DNA of 64,000 bases from the NCBI RefSeq assembly GCF_042646425.1, contig NZ_JBHRTR010000020.1:170505-234504 (forward strand), in the 5' to 3' direction. Within the stretch, counting starts at the first letter, position 1, and each line of letters starts with the position of its first letter. Made by a program: the position numbers and the translations under genes. The notes beneath the pieces were generated by a model. It saw nothing but the letters and a program-made list of their open reading frames with translations. It searched no databases and had not been told where the DNA came from. Shown piece after piece: positions 1 through 11,700 of the stretch. Source of the DNA: Marinibaculum pumilum. GTDB taxonomy: Bacteria > Pseudomonadota > Alphaproteobacteria > Ferrovibrionales > Ferrovibrionaceae.

Positions 1-162
1 CGCGCCGAGCAGGCACTGCTACCATCATTGCGGTGCCGGAATCCAGTCGCCAGATGCCGCGGTTGCAATCGAGGTTGGGAGGCGGGAAAAGGTGCCTCTG
101 ACCTGTACCTGCGCGGGCGGCGGCTGATCCCACCGCCCCGATCCGATTGACCAGACGCCCGC

Positions 163-1875
163 ATGTCCGAACCTCCATTCACGATCAGTCGCGCGGATCT
201 GCAATCGAAGGTCCTCGCTGCGGCGCGTGCCGCCGCCCGGGGCGATCCGGAAGGGCAGGCATTGCTGGACCGGCTGTCCGATATGGGACTCACCGACGAG
301 GTTCTGGTGCCGTCCAGCGGCATCCATAAGGATGGCGAGATCGAGACCGCCGTCGTGCTCTATCGGAGCTTCCTGGCGCAACGCAGCCGGCGCGATGGCC
401 CGCGCGGCAATCCGACCGCGGTTCCCACGGTGCTGCGCAACATGTCGATCGCCCTGCTGCAACTGGGCGAACTCGAGGAGGCGCGACAGTTCCACATCCG
501 GGCCCTGACCGCCGGATTCCAGGACGTTTCCGGTATTTCGAGCTGGGCGGACTATCTGATGCAGCAGGGCTATCTGGAGGAGGCGCGCCAGGAGATCGAA
601 ACCCGGCTGCTGACCGCGCCGGACTCCGCGCCGCTGCGATCGCTGCACTTCACCCTCTCGGAGTTCGGCTTCGTCCGGCCGGGGTCCCACCTGGCGGAGC
701 ATATGCAATGGTGGGCGGGACAGGCTCCGGTTCCGCCGATGAGCGGCGCGCCCCGTCCGCCTGAGGGACGGCCTTTGCGGCTTGGCGTCATCGTGCGCGA
801 CCTGCGGTCGCATTCCTCGTTCAATCGCACCTTCGATGCCTTTCCTCACCTGCAGGGCGACGAGTTCGACATCTCGCTGATCTCGGTCCGGTCGGGGCCC
901 GCGCTGCGCGGCCCCCTGGCCGCTCTGCAGGTGCACGACATGGAGGTGGACGAGCCGGAGCGGTTCGCGCGGGACCTGGCCGATCTGGGTCTCGACATGC
1001 TTCTGGACCTGGTCAGTCACGGCAACAGCAAGGTGTTCGCGGCCCTGCGCCACCGGCCGGCCCCGGTCCAAATGGGCTGGATCTCCAGCGGCATTTCGGC
1101 GGGTGTGCCATGGATCGACTATATGCTGACCGACGGCATGATCTCTCCAGTCGGCAGCGAACATCACTACTCGGAGACCTTGGTACGCTTGCCGGCACCG
1201 GCCTTCGCCGTTCCCAGCCTGCCGGAAGCCCCCGACCTTGTTGAACCGCCGTTCTTCCGGAACGGGCACATCACATTCGGGGTGTTCAACCGCGTGTCCA
1301 AGATGACGCCAGAGAGCATGGACGCCTGGGCCGAGATCCTGCGCCGGGTTCCGACAGCGCGGCTGCGGATTCAGAACAGCAACGTGATCCTGCCGGGTGT
1401 AACCAGTCGGTTGACCCGTTTCTTCGCGGAACGGGGCGTCGCGGTCGATCGCCTGGATTTTTTCGGCTCTGTTCCGGAGGCCGCCTATCTGCGGGATGTG
1501 GGCGAGACGGATATCGCGCTCGAGCCGTTCCCGCAGACGGGGGGCGTGACTGCCTTCGATGCCATGTGGATGGGCGTGCCCACGGTGATCCGGATTGTGG
1601 ACGACAGGCCCTGCTGCCGTGCCGCACTGTTGCCGGCCACAGGGGCGGGAATCGGTGCGTTGGTCGCCCGCGGCCAGGCGGAGTATGTCGAGAATGCCGT
1701 GATGCTGGCCGATCAGCCCGATCTGCTGCGGCAGTTGCGGTTCTCGATGCGCCAAAAGCTGGCGGATGCCGTTTTTACCCGGCCGGAGGCGTTGGCCGGG
1801 TCTCTTCGCCGCGCCCTGCGGGCGATCTGGGACCAGGCCTGTACCGGCCAGAGGGCACCGATTTGGATCGACTGA
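163..1875 (+). CDS. Divergent GT41 (SPINDLY/OGT-like) glycosyltransferase, 570 aa
   Basis: Predicted cytoplasmic glycosyltransferase of the GT41 clan, the family that moves a sugar from a UDP-sugar to Ser/Thr (OGT, SPINDLY) or Asn (HMW1C). Residues 60-165 form a few weak TPR-like helical pairs. The catalytic half spans about 203-560. Family landmarks seen: a histidine at 217 in the RDLRSHS segment, DLVSH with His286, the RPAPVQMGW stretch at 298-306, Lys380 in FNRVSK (the position of the UDP-binding lysine of OGT), and GGVTAFDAMWMGVP near 460-473. That last motif differs from the GGVTTCEALWMG form of the long paralogs and is followed by a DDRPCCR segment. It is most like the gene at 3997 on the opposite strand. 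The ATG at 163 is the first start before the GT-like fold. The next gene on this strand begins 99 bp downstream. Acceptor and donor are unknown; the giant repeat protein at 5794 is the obvious candidate substrate. Confidence 0.85.
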   Translation: MSEPPFTISRADLQSKVLAAARAAARGDPEGQALLDRLSDMGLTDEVLVPSSGIHKDGEIETAVVLYRSFLAQRSRRDGPRGNPTAVPTVLRNMSIALLQLGELEEARQFHIRALTAGFQDVSGISSWADYLMQQGYLEEARQEIETRLLTAPDSAPLRSLHFTLSEFGFVRPGSHLAEHMQWWAGQAPVPPMSGAPRPPEGRPLRLGVIVRDLRSHSSFNRTFDAFPHLQGDEFDISLISVRSGPALRGPLAALQVHDMEVDEPERFARDLADLGLDMLLDLVSHGNSKVFAALRHRPAPVQMGWISSGISAGVPWIDYMLTDGMISPVGSEHHYSETLVRLPAPAFAVPSLPEAPDLVEPPFFRNGHITFGVFNRVSKMTPESMDAWAEILRRVPTARLRIQNSNVILPGVTSRLTRFFAERGVAVDRLDFFGSVPEAAYLRDVGETDIALEPFPQTGGVTAFDAMWMGVPTVIRIVDDRPCCRAALLPATGAGIGALVARGQAEYVENAVMLADQPDLLRQLRFSMRQKLADAVFTRPEALAGSLRRALRAIWDQACTGQRAPIWID

Positions 1876-1974
1876 GGTCCGGTCCACATGCCCGCCTGGC
1901 AGGCCGGCTTTCCAGGGTCCGGCATGGTTACTAATCTGCCGTTGATCCTGCCACCCTTATTTCGCGAGCGCCGC

Positions 1975-3975
1975 ATGCCCCCTTCGATCGTCGACCTTGT
2001 CCGTTCCGCACGCGCCGAACAGGCGGCCGGGAGGCTGGCGGAGGCGGCACGCATGCTTGAGCGTTGCCGGAAGATCGATGCGGAGGACTTCAACTATCTG
2101 ATCGCACAGGCGGACCTGCTGCGCGAACTCGGGCGGATCGACGAGGCGCTTGACCTCTATCGACGGCTGCTGGGGAGGGCGCCCAGGGTCGCTGCGCTGT
2201 TCGACAATTGCGCGCTCATGCTGGTCCAGGCGGGTCGGTACGGTCAGGCCGAGGCGGTGCTCCAGGAAGGCATCCGCCAGAACCCGGACGCGGCATCCCT
2301 GCTGCGCAATCTGGGGATCCTCTATGCCGATCTGGGGCGACCTGACCAGGGGGTCGGCCTGGTCCGGGATGCCACCGCGCTGGCGCCACGCGACGCCACC
2401 CTGCGCCTGGACCTGGGCAATGTCCTGGTTCGGATGCGGCAGTATGCGGAGGCTGAGAAGGAGTTCCGGATCGCAGATGAACTGCGTCCCAATGATCCGG
2501 GAATTCTTAATAATATCGGCGGCGCCCTGCGTCACCAGCGGAAGATTGCCGCCGCCGAAGAGGTTTTCAGGTCCGCCTTGCAACGCCATCCGGAGGACCC
2601 GGACCTGAACAACAATCTGGCCGGTCTGCTGCGGGTGCAGGGCCGGATTGGTGAGGCGAAGGAACTGTACAGGCGCGCCTTGGCGCTGCGGACTCCCTGG
2701 CCGCAGGTGCATTCCAACTACATCTTCTGCCTGGACTTCGACGAGGAAGCCGGGCTTGAGGAACAGGCGGCGGCGCGGCGTGAGTGGCATGAGCTTAACG
2801 AGGCGCCCCATCTGGCCCTGGCGCCGCCGTTGCAGCGTGTCCGCGATCCCGACAAGAAGGTCCTGCGCATCGGCTACATGTCGGGCGATTTCAACTTCCA
2901 CTCCGCGTCTGACGGGTTCGGTTCGGTGCTCCTGCACCATGACCGGAGCCGTTTCCATGTCACTCTCTACTCGAACTCCGATCATGAGGACTCGCGGACC
3001 GAGGAGTTCATCAAGGTTGCGGACCGCTATGTGCGTGCCCGGATGATGTCCGACGACAGGCTGGCGGCCCTGATCCGCCAGGACGAGATCGACGTGCTGG
3101 TCGATCTTTCGGGGCATTCGGCGGGCAATCGTCTGCCGGTCTTTGCCCGGAGGCCGGCGCCGGTTCAGGCGACGGGCTGGGGCTATGCCACCAGCACCGG
3201 GCTTCAGGCGATGGACTACCTGTTGGCGGATCGATGGCTGGTGCCCTGGGAAAGCGACCGCTTCTACACAGAGGAGATTGCCGTCCTTCCCTGTGTCCTG
3301 AGCTTTCGGGTCCCGGAGCGGCTGCCGGCGCTGAGCCCACCGCCCTGCGTGGATAAGGGATTCGTGACCTTTGGCAATTTCAATCGGATCGTGAAGGCGT
3401 CCCCGTCTTGCCTGGAGGCCTGGGCCCGGATTCTCCAGCGGGTGCCCGGGAGCAGGCTGCTGTTGAAATGCATGACCTTCGACGATGCCGAGGTGCGCCG
3501 GTCGGTGCTGGATCGTCTCGTCGGGTTCGGCGCGGCTGAGGACCAGGTGGTTCTGCGGGGGTCGAGTTCCAGGGCCGAGCAGTTGCAGATGCATGCGGAG
3601 GTGGATATTGCGCTCGACTCGTTCCGCAACAATGGCGGTGTGACCACCTGCGAGGCGCTGGCGATGGGGGTCCCTGTGGTGACCCTTTGCGGCGATGTAC
3701 CGGTTTCGCGGAATGGCGCATCGATCATGGCGGGTCTGGGCTGCCCGGAATGGATTGCCCATGACATCGCGGACTATGTCGAGAAGGTCTGCGGCCTGGC
3801 TGCCGATCCGTCGCGGCTCGTGGACATCCGGAAAGGTCTTCGGCAGCTGCTGTTGTCGTCGCCGCTTGGAAACAATCGCCGCTATACACGTGAAGTCGAG
3901 GCGGCGTACCGCCGGATGTGGATCCGGTACTGCATGGGGATGCGCGGAGCGGGGACGGCGCGAAAGGCGGTCTGA
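1975..3975 (+). CDS. TPR-rich GT41 (OGT/SPINDLY-like) glycosyltransferase, 666 aa
   Basis: Canonical bacterial OGT-like enzyme. Residues 3-240 make about seven consecutive TPRs that probably bind the protein substrate. They are followed by the HSNYIFCLDFD linker (246-256) shared with the other long paralogs. The catalytic region runs 296-655, with His309 in SGDFNFHS, VDLSGHS with His381, RPAPVQ at 393-398, Lys474 in FNRIVK and a GGVTTCEALAMGVP donor-site loop. I chose the ATG at 1975 rather than the in-frame ATGs at 1888 or 1924, because the first TPR begins a few residues after it. The reading frame is nevertheless open back to 1888. It lies 99 bp after the divergent paralog at 163 and ends 21 bp from the convergent paralog at 3997. 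The transferred sugar cannot be read from the sequence. Confidence 0.88.
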   Translation: MPPSIVDLVRSARAEQAAGRLAEAARMLERCRKIDAEDFNYLIAQADLLRELGRIDEALDLYRRLLGRAPRVAALFDNCALMLVQAGRYGQAEAVLQEGIRQNPDAASLLRNLGILYADLGRPDQGVGLVRDATALAPRDATLRLDLGNVLVRMRQYAEAEKEFRIADELRPNDPGILNNIGGALRHQRKIAAAEEVFRSALQRHPEDPDLNNNLAGLLRVQGRIGEAKELYRRALALRTPWPQVHSNYIFCLDFDEEAGLEEQAAARREWHELNEAPHLALAPPLQRVRDPDKKVLRIGYMSGDFNFHSASDGFGSVLLHHDRSRFHVTLYSNSDHEDSRTEEFIKVADRYVRARMMSDDRLAALIRQDEIDVLVDLSGHSAGNRLPVFARRPAPVQATGWGYATSTGLQAMDYLLADRWLVPWESDRFYTEEIAVLPCVLSFRVPERLPALSPPPCVDKGFVTFGNFNRIVKASPSCLEAWARILQRVPGSRLLLKCMTFDDAEVRRSVLDRLVGFGAAEDQVVLRGSSSRAEQLQMHAEVDIALDSFRNNGGVTTCEALAMGVPVVTLCGDVPVSRNGASIMAGLGCPEWIAHDIADYVEKVCGLAADPSRLVDIRKGLRQLLLSSPLGNNRRYTREVEAAYRRMWIRYCMGMRGAGTARKAV

Positions 3976-3996
3976 GGGGCAGAGCCGCCCTCTGCG

Positions 3997-5670
3997 TCAG
4001 TCGGCTGCGGTACGGAGTTCCTGCCAGAGGCTGCGAATTGCGTCTGCCATCGCCCGGGCGGTGCGCATGTGGTCTGTCAGGCCCGCATCGATGAGGTTCT
4101 GGCGATAGCAGTGCCTTGCGGTGCGGAGGTAGGCCGGGTCAGCGGCCAGGTCCTTTGCTGTCTGGATGTAAGCCGCAGGGCTCTTGGCGACGAGGAACGG
4201 CGCCCCGGCGGCACGGGCCAATGTCGCGGCCAGGCGGGCGCAGGGTCGCTGGTCGACCTCATATGCGACGAAAGGCACGCCCATCCAGAGATGGTCGAAG
4301 TCGGTGACGAATCCCTGTTCCGGGAATGGCGTCAGGGTGATGTCTGTGTCCGAAACGACTTGGCAATGTTCTGCCGGGCCGGTCATGTTCATCAGCCTGA
4401 GCCGCGTCTCCGGGATGCCATGGGCGGCAAAGGCGGCCAGCAGACGGGTCGCATGCGGCGGTTCGGTCACGAAAGCTGTCTTGATGACCAGGCGGCTGTC
4501 GGGAACGGCGCGGAGCAGGTCGGACCAGAGGGCAATCACCGGTTCCGAAACCTTGGAGATCCGATGGTACATGCCGAAGGTGACATGCCCGTTGCGTTCC
4601 ATCGGCAGCCGCCGGTCGCCGGCTTCCGGGTAGCTCGGATAGGGTTCGATCGTCAGGCTTGAAGCGGGCAGGCGGATCAGGCGTTCCGTGTAGTGTATCT
4701 CTGCCCCCGGCGGGCTGATCACGGGATCGGTCAGGAAGGCGTCATAGACCTTGGTGCCCGAAGAGACCCCGTTGCCGGCCCATCCGAGGATCAGCGGCGC
4801 TGGGCGTCCGGCGAATACGGCAAAGGCTTCCGGTTGGCCATGGCTGACGAGATCGATGATCACGTCCGGGCCGATGCGTCGGATGGCCGCTGCCAGTTCG
4901 GGGATGTTTCGTTCCGGTGTGCTGTGGTGGGTGAACTCCGGGAGATGGGTTCGGTTCGGATCGAAGTCATCTCGGACCGACAGGCACTCGACCTGGAAAT
5001 CGCAGTCGGGAAGCCGACGGAATGTCCCGAACATCCGGTTGAACGATGCGGTATTGCTGAAATCCCGGCCGACCAGAAGAAGTTTCCTGGGGCTGTCTGA
5101 GGCAGGGCGTGACGGGCGTGGCGCGCGCGGGGGCAGCGGGGGCGGGCCATATCCCATCTGCCGGTCCGCGTTGTCCGGCATGCGCCGGAAATTGTCTTCG
5201 ACATAGAGGGCCGACCAGTAGCGGATGTTGCTTGGCTCCAGGTCGTCCGCGGCCCGGGCGGCGGCCCAGTAGATGTCGTGGCGGGCGCTGAAGATCGCTG
5301 TCCGCGCCAGGTCGTAGGCCATGCGTGCCCCGTCGCGCGGGTTGATTGCCAGGGCATGGCGGGTCCAGGTCCACGCCTGGTCGAAATCGTAGGCCTTTAG
5401 GGCAATGACACTGAGATTATTGTACAGCGCGGTGCCGTGTTGTCTTTGCCAATGGGGTTGGGCCGCGAGATAGAGCTGATAGGCGGCTGCGTTCTCGCCA
5501 TGTCGCTGGTAGCGGGATCCAAGGGCGGCCGCCATCAGCGGGTTGGTGCTGGCGGCCGTGGTGAGGCGGCACAAGGTGGCGGAGGTGGGGTCGGATAGAT
5601 AGGCCGCGACCGCCTGGCTCAGTTCAAGCAGGATCTCGTCGGTCGTCAGGGCCTGGTCGTTCGGGGTCAT
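3997..5670 (-). CDS. Divergent GT41-like glycosyltransferase lacking a conserved histidine, 557 aa
   Basis: Second member of the short-TPR subtype. Residues 50-150 look like two or three TPR-type hairpins and the GT41-like half spans 195-550. It aligns by eye with the protein at 163: RDFSNTASFNRMFGTF (202-217) against RDLRSHSSFNRTFDAF, DLVSHG with His277, Lys373 in YHRISK, and FVTDFDHLWMGVPFV. The histidine found at the SxH position in all five other GT41 proteins of the window is Thr207 here, so the active site is altered. The gene is on the same strand as, and 123 bp downstream of, the giant repeat protein, with a strong terminator in the gap, so it probably has its own promoter or is reached by read-through. 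It may be a specialised transferase or a non-catalytic partner. Confidence 0.82.
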   Translation of the reverse strand: MTPNDQALTTDEILLELSQAVAAYLSDPTSATLCRLTTAASTNPLMAAALGSRYQRHGENAAAYQLYLAAQPHWQRQHGTALYNNLSVIALKAYDFDQAWTWTRHALAINPRDGARMAYDLARTAIFSARHDIYWAAARAADDLEPSNIRYWSALYVEDNFRRMPDNADRQMGYGPPPLPPRAPRPSRPASDSPRKLLLVGRDFSNTASFNRMFGTFRRLPDCDFQVECLSVRDDFDPNRTHLPEFTHHSTPERNIPELAAAIRRIGPDVIIDLVSHGQPEAFAVFAGRPAPLILGWAGNGVSSGTKVYDAFLTDPVISPPGAEIHYTERLIRLPASSLTIEPYPSYPEAGDRRLPMERNGHVTFGMYHRISKVSEPVIALWSDLLRAVPDSRLVIKTAFVTEPPHATRLLAAFAAHGIPETRLRLMNMTGPAEHCQVVSDTDITLTPFPEQGFVTDFDHLWMGVPFVAYEVDQRPCARLAATLARAAGAPFLVAKSPAAYIQTAKDLAADPAYLRTARHCYRQNLIDAGLTDHMRTARAMADAIRSLWQELRTAAD

Positions 5671-5730
5671 GTCTCGTCTAAAGACTTCGGCAGGGTCGCT
5701 GCGGGATCCGGGGCGGATTTCGAGAGCACG

Positions 5731-5766
5731 GCAAAAAGAATGGGCGGCGCCGTGGCCGGCGCCGCC
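5731..5766 (-). terminator. Rho-independent terminator of the giant repeat protein gene
   Basis: On the minus strand a perfect 10-bp GC stem (GGGCGGCGCC / GGCGCCGCCC, six-base loop) is followed by ATTCTTTTTG. It lies about 30 bp after the stop codon at 5794 and before the GT41 gene that starts at 5670. Confidence 0.85.
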
Positions 5767-5793
5767 CGTGTCTGAGGTCGTTCCGACTGCGTG

Positions 5794-8700
5794 TTACGGC
5801 AGGGTCACGTCGCCGGTCTGCAGGACCACGCTGTTGAACAGGCCCAGCATCCGGACGTTGGAGGCCGAGACCGAGCCCGAACCGAAGTCGTTCAGGTAGT
5901 ACAGGCCGGAATTCGTACCGTCGTTGGCGACGACCAGGGCCGGACCGGTGCCGGACACGCTGCCCAGTGCGGTCAGGAAGTCGCTGAAGTTCGACGATGC
6001 GAGATTGCCACTCGAGACTGCGGTGGTGAGGTAGACGACCTCGTCGGAGCTGAGGTTCACCGCACCCGACGCCCGGCTGGTGAGGGCCAGACTGTTGTCG
6101 CCGTTCTTGTCGACGGCCGTCACCAGGGTGCTGTTGGCCACCACCTGCATCTTGTCGGTGCCGGACTGGAAGTTGTTCACCGAGTCGTAGCCGCTGTTGG
6201 TACCGAAGGCGCCGCCTTCCAGCTGCGAGGTATAGCCCACCGAGTCGGTGCCGGCGCCGGACTGCAGGTTGATCGTGTCGGCACCTGTGGAGCCGATGAC
6301 CAGGTTGTTGCCAGAGGTCATCGTCAGGGTGTCGGCATTCGCACTGCCGGTCAGGGTCTCGATCCCGCCGGCGGAGACGGTCTGTCCGGCCGCGCCGCCC
6401 AGGGTGACGTTGTCGCTGCCCGTGCCGCCGGTCAGGGTCTCCACGTTGAAGGCGGAGAGCGTGTTGGTGCCGTTGGCCAGGGTCAGGGTGTCGTTGCCGC
6501 CCAGCAGATTGATGATGGCCGAGGTTGTCGATGCCCCAAGGGTGACCCCGTCATTGCCGGCACTGCCGACCAGGGTGTCGATGTTGCTGAGGGTCGCGGT
6601 CTGTCCGCCGCTGCCGAGGGTGACGAAATCGGCAGATGCGGTGCCGGTCAGCGTATCGATCCCGCTGACGGTGATCGTCGTGGCATCGCTGAGGGTGATG
6701 GCGTCGGCGTTTGCCGAGCCGGTCAGCGTATCGATGCCGGACACGGTCATCGTCGAGGCGCCGGAGATTGTGACCACCCGATCGGCGTTGGTAGCACCGA
6801 GCAGGGTCTCGATGCCGGACACTGTCGTGCTGGTCGTCGAATTGCCGCCCAGTGTGACGGAGTCCGCGGATGCGCCGCCGAGTACCGTTTCCACGTTGTA
6901 GGTGGAGAGGGTGTTCACGCCGCCGCCGGACAGGGTGAGCTGGTCGTTGCCGCCCAGCAGGTTGACGATCGCTCCGGTGATGGTGGCGCCCAGGGTGACG
7001 AGATCGGCATTGGCAGTACCGACAAGGGTCTCAGCGTTGCTCACCGTCACCGTCTGGCCGGTATTTCCGCCCAGCGTGATGCTGTCACTGCCCGTGCCGG
7101 CGGTGATCGTCTCGATGTTGTAGCTCGAGATCGAGTTTGCGCCATTGGCCAGGACCAGGATGTCGTTGCCCCCGAGGAGGTTCATGACAGCGCCGCTCTG
7201 GGCCGCGGTCAGGGTGACCCCGTCCGAGCCGCTGGTGCCGACGATCGTGTCGAGTGACGAGCCGCTGATCGTGCCGGCACCGCTGAGGTTCACCCAGTCC
7301 GAAGATGCCGATCCGTTCAGGGTCTCGATCAGGGCCGCGGTGACCGTTCCGCCGCCGGACATCGTGACCACGTCGTTGGTCGCGCTGCCGGTGATCGTCT
7401 CGATCGAGCCGGTGGTGATGGTGGACGGGCCGGACAGGGTGATCGCCTCCGAGCCGGCCGTGCTGCCCAGCACGGTTTCCACGGCGCCGACCTGGGTGGT
7501 CACTCCGGAACCGCCACCGATCCTGATGTTGTCGCTGCCGGTGCCGCCAGTGATCGTCTCGATATTGAAGGCGGAGAGCGTGTTGGTCCCGTTGGCCAGG
7601 GTCAACGCGTCGTTGCCGCTGAGCAGGTTGATGATCGCCCCGGTCTGCGCCGCAGTGAGCACCACGTTGTCGACCGCCGAGCTGCCGACGATGGTGTCGA
7701 GCAGGGAGCTCGACAGCGTACCGCCGCCGGAGATCGTGACATATTCGGTCGAAGCCGTACCGGTCAGGGTTTCCACCGCGGCGACGGTCATGGTGTTGGC
7801 GGCCGACAGGGTGATGTTGTCGTTGGTCGCCGAGCCCACCAGGGTGTCGACGCCGGAGACCCGCATCGTGCTGCTGCCGCTGAGCGAGACCTGATCGGAG
7901 GCGGTGCCGCCGATCAGCGTTTCGATCCCGCCCATGGTGACCGTGTTGCCGGTGGCACCGCCCAGGGTGATCGTGTCGGTGGTCGAGGCACCGCCGACGA
8001 TGGACTCGATGTTGAAGACCGACAGGTTGTTGGTTCCGGTCGCCAGGACCAGGGTGTCGCTGCCGCCCAGCAGGTTGTAGACGGCGGAGGACTGTGCCGC
8101 CGCCAGCGTGATGCTGTCGGCGGAGGCCGAGCCGATCAGGGTGTCGATGGCGGAGGTGGTCATCGAGCCGCCACCACTGACCGTAACGCTCTCCGTCAGG
8201 AGGGAGCCGGTCAGGGTGTTAATCGCACCCACCGTCATCGTGGAGGCGGCGCTGATCGTGACGTTCTCGGCGGCGGACGTGCCGAGCAGCGTGTCGATGT
8301 TGGACACCCGCATCGTCGATGCACCGGTGATGTTCACCAGGTCGGACGAGGCGGAGCCGATCAGCGTATCGACCGCAGACACGGTCAGGGAGTTTGCCCC
8401 GGACATCGTGATGACGTCGGCGGAGACGCTGCCGAGCAAGGTGTCGAGCTGTGCCACCGTCATGGTGGTGTTGCCCGACATGGTGACCTGCAGGCTGTCG
8501 GCGGAGGCGGCACCAACCAGGGTGTTGATGGCGCCGACGGTGACGCTGGTATTGCCGGTCAGCGAGACCACCTCGGTCGACGCGGTGCCGATCAGGGTGT
8601 CGATCGCGGAAACCGTGATCGTGTTCAGGCCGGTCAGGTTGATCTGGTCGGCCGATACGCTGCCAAGCAGGGTCTCGACCCCGGTGACGGTGGTGGTGTT

Positions 8701-11700
8701 GGCGCCGCTCAGCGTGACCTGGTCAACCGACGCACCGCCGATCAGGGTGTTCAGGCCGGCCGCGGTGACTGTGCTGGGGCCGGAGAGGGTGATCGCTTCC
8801 GCGGAGACGGAGCCGATGAGGGTCTCCAGGCCGCTGACCGTCGTGGTCGCACCGCCACTGAAGGTCACCTGCTCGTTGGCCGATGTGCCGGTCAGGGTCT
8901 CCAGCAGGGCCGCCGTCAGGCTGCCGCCACTGGCACCGCCGAGGGTGACATTGTCGTTGCCGCCGCCGCCGATGATCGTCTCGGTGTTGAACACCGAGAG
9001 ATTGTTGCCGCCGGCCGCCAGGGTCAGGCTGTCGCTGCCGCCCAGCAGGTTGATGATGGCACTGGTCTGCGATGCGCCCAGGGTGACCGTCTGGGCGGCG
9101 TCATTGCCGATCAGGGTGTCGATCAACGACGCCGTCAGGGTGGATGCACCGGAGGCGATGGTGATCGATTCGGTGTTCGTGGTGCCGGTGATCGTCTCGA
9201 GCGAGGTGACCGAGATCGTAGCCGCCGACGAGATCGTGATGTTGTCGGTGGAGTCAGAGCCGATCAGGGTGTCGATGTTCGAGACGCGCAGGACGCTCGC
9301 CGCGGTCAGGTTGACCATGTCGCCAGAGGCGGAACCGATCAGGGTGTCGAGGGCCGACGCGGTGATCGTGCCGCCACCGGAGATCGTGACCACATCGGCG
9401 CTGACGGAGCCGATCAGGCTGTTCAGGTTGGCGGTGGTGACGGTGTTCGCACCGCTGAACGTCACCTGCTCGCTCGCACTGCTGCCGAGCAGGGTGTCAA
9501 GGGCGGAGGCCCGCAAGGTCGACGCGCCGGAGAGGGTGACCGACTCCGATGCAGTAGTGCCGATGACGGTCTCGACACCCGACATGACCAGGGTGTTGGC
9601 CGCGCTGAACGTCACCTGGTCGTTGAGCTGTCCGCCGGCGACGGATTCCAGCCCGGACACGGTGATCGTGTTGTTGGTGACGTTGCCCAGATTGACGGCA
9701 TCCGTCCCGGAACTGCCGATCAGGCTGTCGATGGCAGTGGCACTGACCGTGGAGGCACTGCCGAGAGTGATGACGTCGGTGCTGACGGAACCGATCAGCA
9801 CGTCGATCGCATTGACCGTCGTGCTGCCGGTGCCGGAGAAAGTGACCTGGTCGCTGGCGGTGGTGCCGGTCAGGGTCTCGACGCCGGACACACGCACCGT
9901 CTGGCCGGAGCTGCCGCCCAGTGTGATGTTGTCGGAACCGGCATTGCCGAAGATCGATTCGACGTTGAAAGCCGAAAGCGTATTCGTGCCGTTGGCGAGG
10001 GTCAGCGAGTCGCTACCGGCGAGCAGGTTGTAGAGCGCACCCGTCTGCGCCGCAGCGACCGTGATCGCGTCGCCACCCGTCGTGCCGACCAGGGTTTCCA
10101 CCAGCGAGGTCGTCAGCGCCGACGACGTGCCGGAGACGGTGACATAATCCGTCGTCGCGCCGCCGGTCAGGGTCTCAAGATTGGCGACGGTGACGGTGTT
10201 GGTGCCGCTCAGCGTAACGTTGTCGTTGCTGGCGGAGCCGAAGATCGAGTCGATGCCGGCCACCGTCACGGCGCTGGCCTGGGTCAGGTTGACCAGTTCG
10301 GTGGAGGCCGTGCCGAGGATCGTGTTGATCTGCGCGGCCGTGATCGTGCCGCCGCCGGTGATGCTGACGACCTCGTTGGAAGCGCTGCCCAGGACCGTGT
10401 CGATGTTGCTCAGCGTGATCGTGCTGGCAGCAGACAGGGTCAGGAAGTCCGACGACGCGCTGCCGATGACGGTATCCAGATGGGCGGCGGTCATGCTGCC
10501 GCCGCCGCTCACCGTCACCAGTTCGGATGAAGCCGAGCCGATCAGGCTGTCCAGGGCCGCCACGGTGATGGTGTTGGCACCAGAGATGGTGATCACGTCG
10601 CTGCTGGCGGAGCCGATGAGGGTGTCGATGTTGGACACCCGCATGTTGCTGGCAGCGCTGATCGAAATCTGCTCCGCGCTGGAGGAGCCGATCAGGGTGT
10701 CGACGCCGGAGACCAGCGTCGTGGCGGCGCCGCTCATCGTTACGACATCGGCGGAGACGCTGCCGATGATCGTGTCGAGCGCCACCACCTGGACGGTGTT
10801 GAGGCCGGAGAAGGTGATCGATTCGTTGTTCGTCGCGGAGCCGACCAGGGTCTCGACCGCGCTGACGGTCACGCTCTGGCCGCCAGAGCCACCCAGCGTG
10901 ACGTTGTCGGCGGTGTTGCCGCCGATCAGAGTGTCGACATTGAACGCGGAGATCGTATTGGCGGAGTTGTTCAGCACCAGGGTGTCGCCGGTGCCGCTGA
11001 TCAGGTTGTAGATGCCCGCCGTCTGCTGCGCCGTCAGGGTGACATTGTCAGTTGCGGAAGTGCCGACCAGGGTATCGACCGAGGCGATCGAGATGGTGGT
11101 GGCGCCCCCCGACAGGCTGACATAGTCGGAAGACGCGCTGCCGATGATGGTGTCGATCAGGCTGGCGGTGACGGTGCTGGCACCGGACAGGGTGACCTGG
11201 TCGTTGCTCGCCGAGCCAACCAGGGTCTCAACGCCGGATACCGTGGAGGAGTTGGTGCCGGAGAAGGTGACCCGGTCATTTCCGGTCGAACCGATGATCG
11301 AGTCGATGGCGCCAGCGGTGACGCTGGATGCGCCTGAAAGGGTGACCTGCTCGGTGCTGGCCGAACCGATCAGCGAGTCGATCGCGGAAACCACGGAGGA
11401 GGTGGCGCCCGAGAAGGTGATCTGGTCGGTGCTGACCGAGCCGATCAGGCTGTCGATGTTGGAGACGGTCGCCGAGGTGGCCCCGGACAGGGTCACCCGC
11501 TCAGCGGAGGCGCTGCCGATCAGGGAGTCGATCAGGCCGGCAGTGACGGTGCTGGCGCCGGAGAAGGTCACCTGGTCGGTGCTGGCCGAGCCGATCACCG
11601 TCTCGACGGCGGCAACGGTCGAGGAGTTGGCCCCTGAGAAGGTAACCCGGTCATTGCCAGTCGAGCCGATGATCGAGTCGATCAGCGCGGTAGTGGCCGT

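Noticed and set aside
1957..3762. 601-residue minus-strand frame opposite the GT41 at 1975
   Set aside because: The plus strand has full TPR and GT41 motifs; the antisense shows none.
3976..3996. Small GCAGAG / CTCTGC hairpin between convergent GT41 genes
   Set aside because: Six-base stem without a T run on either strand; too weak to call a terminator.
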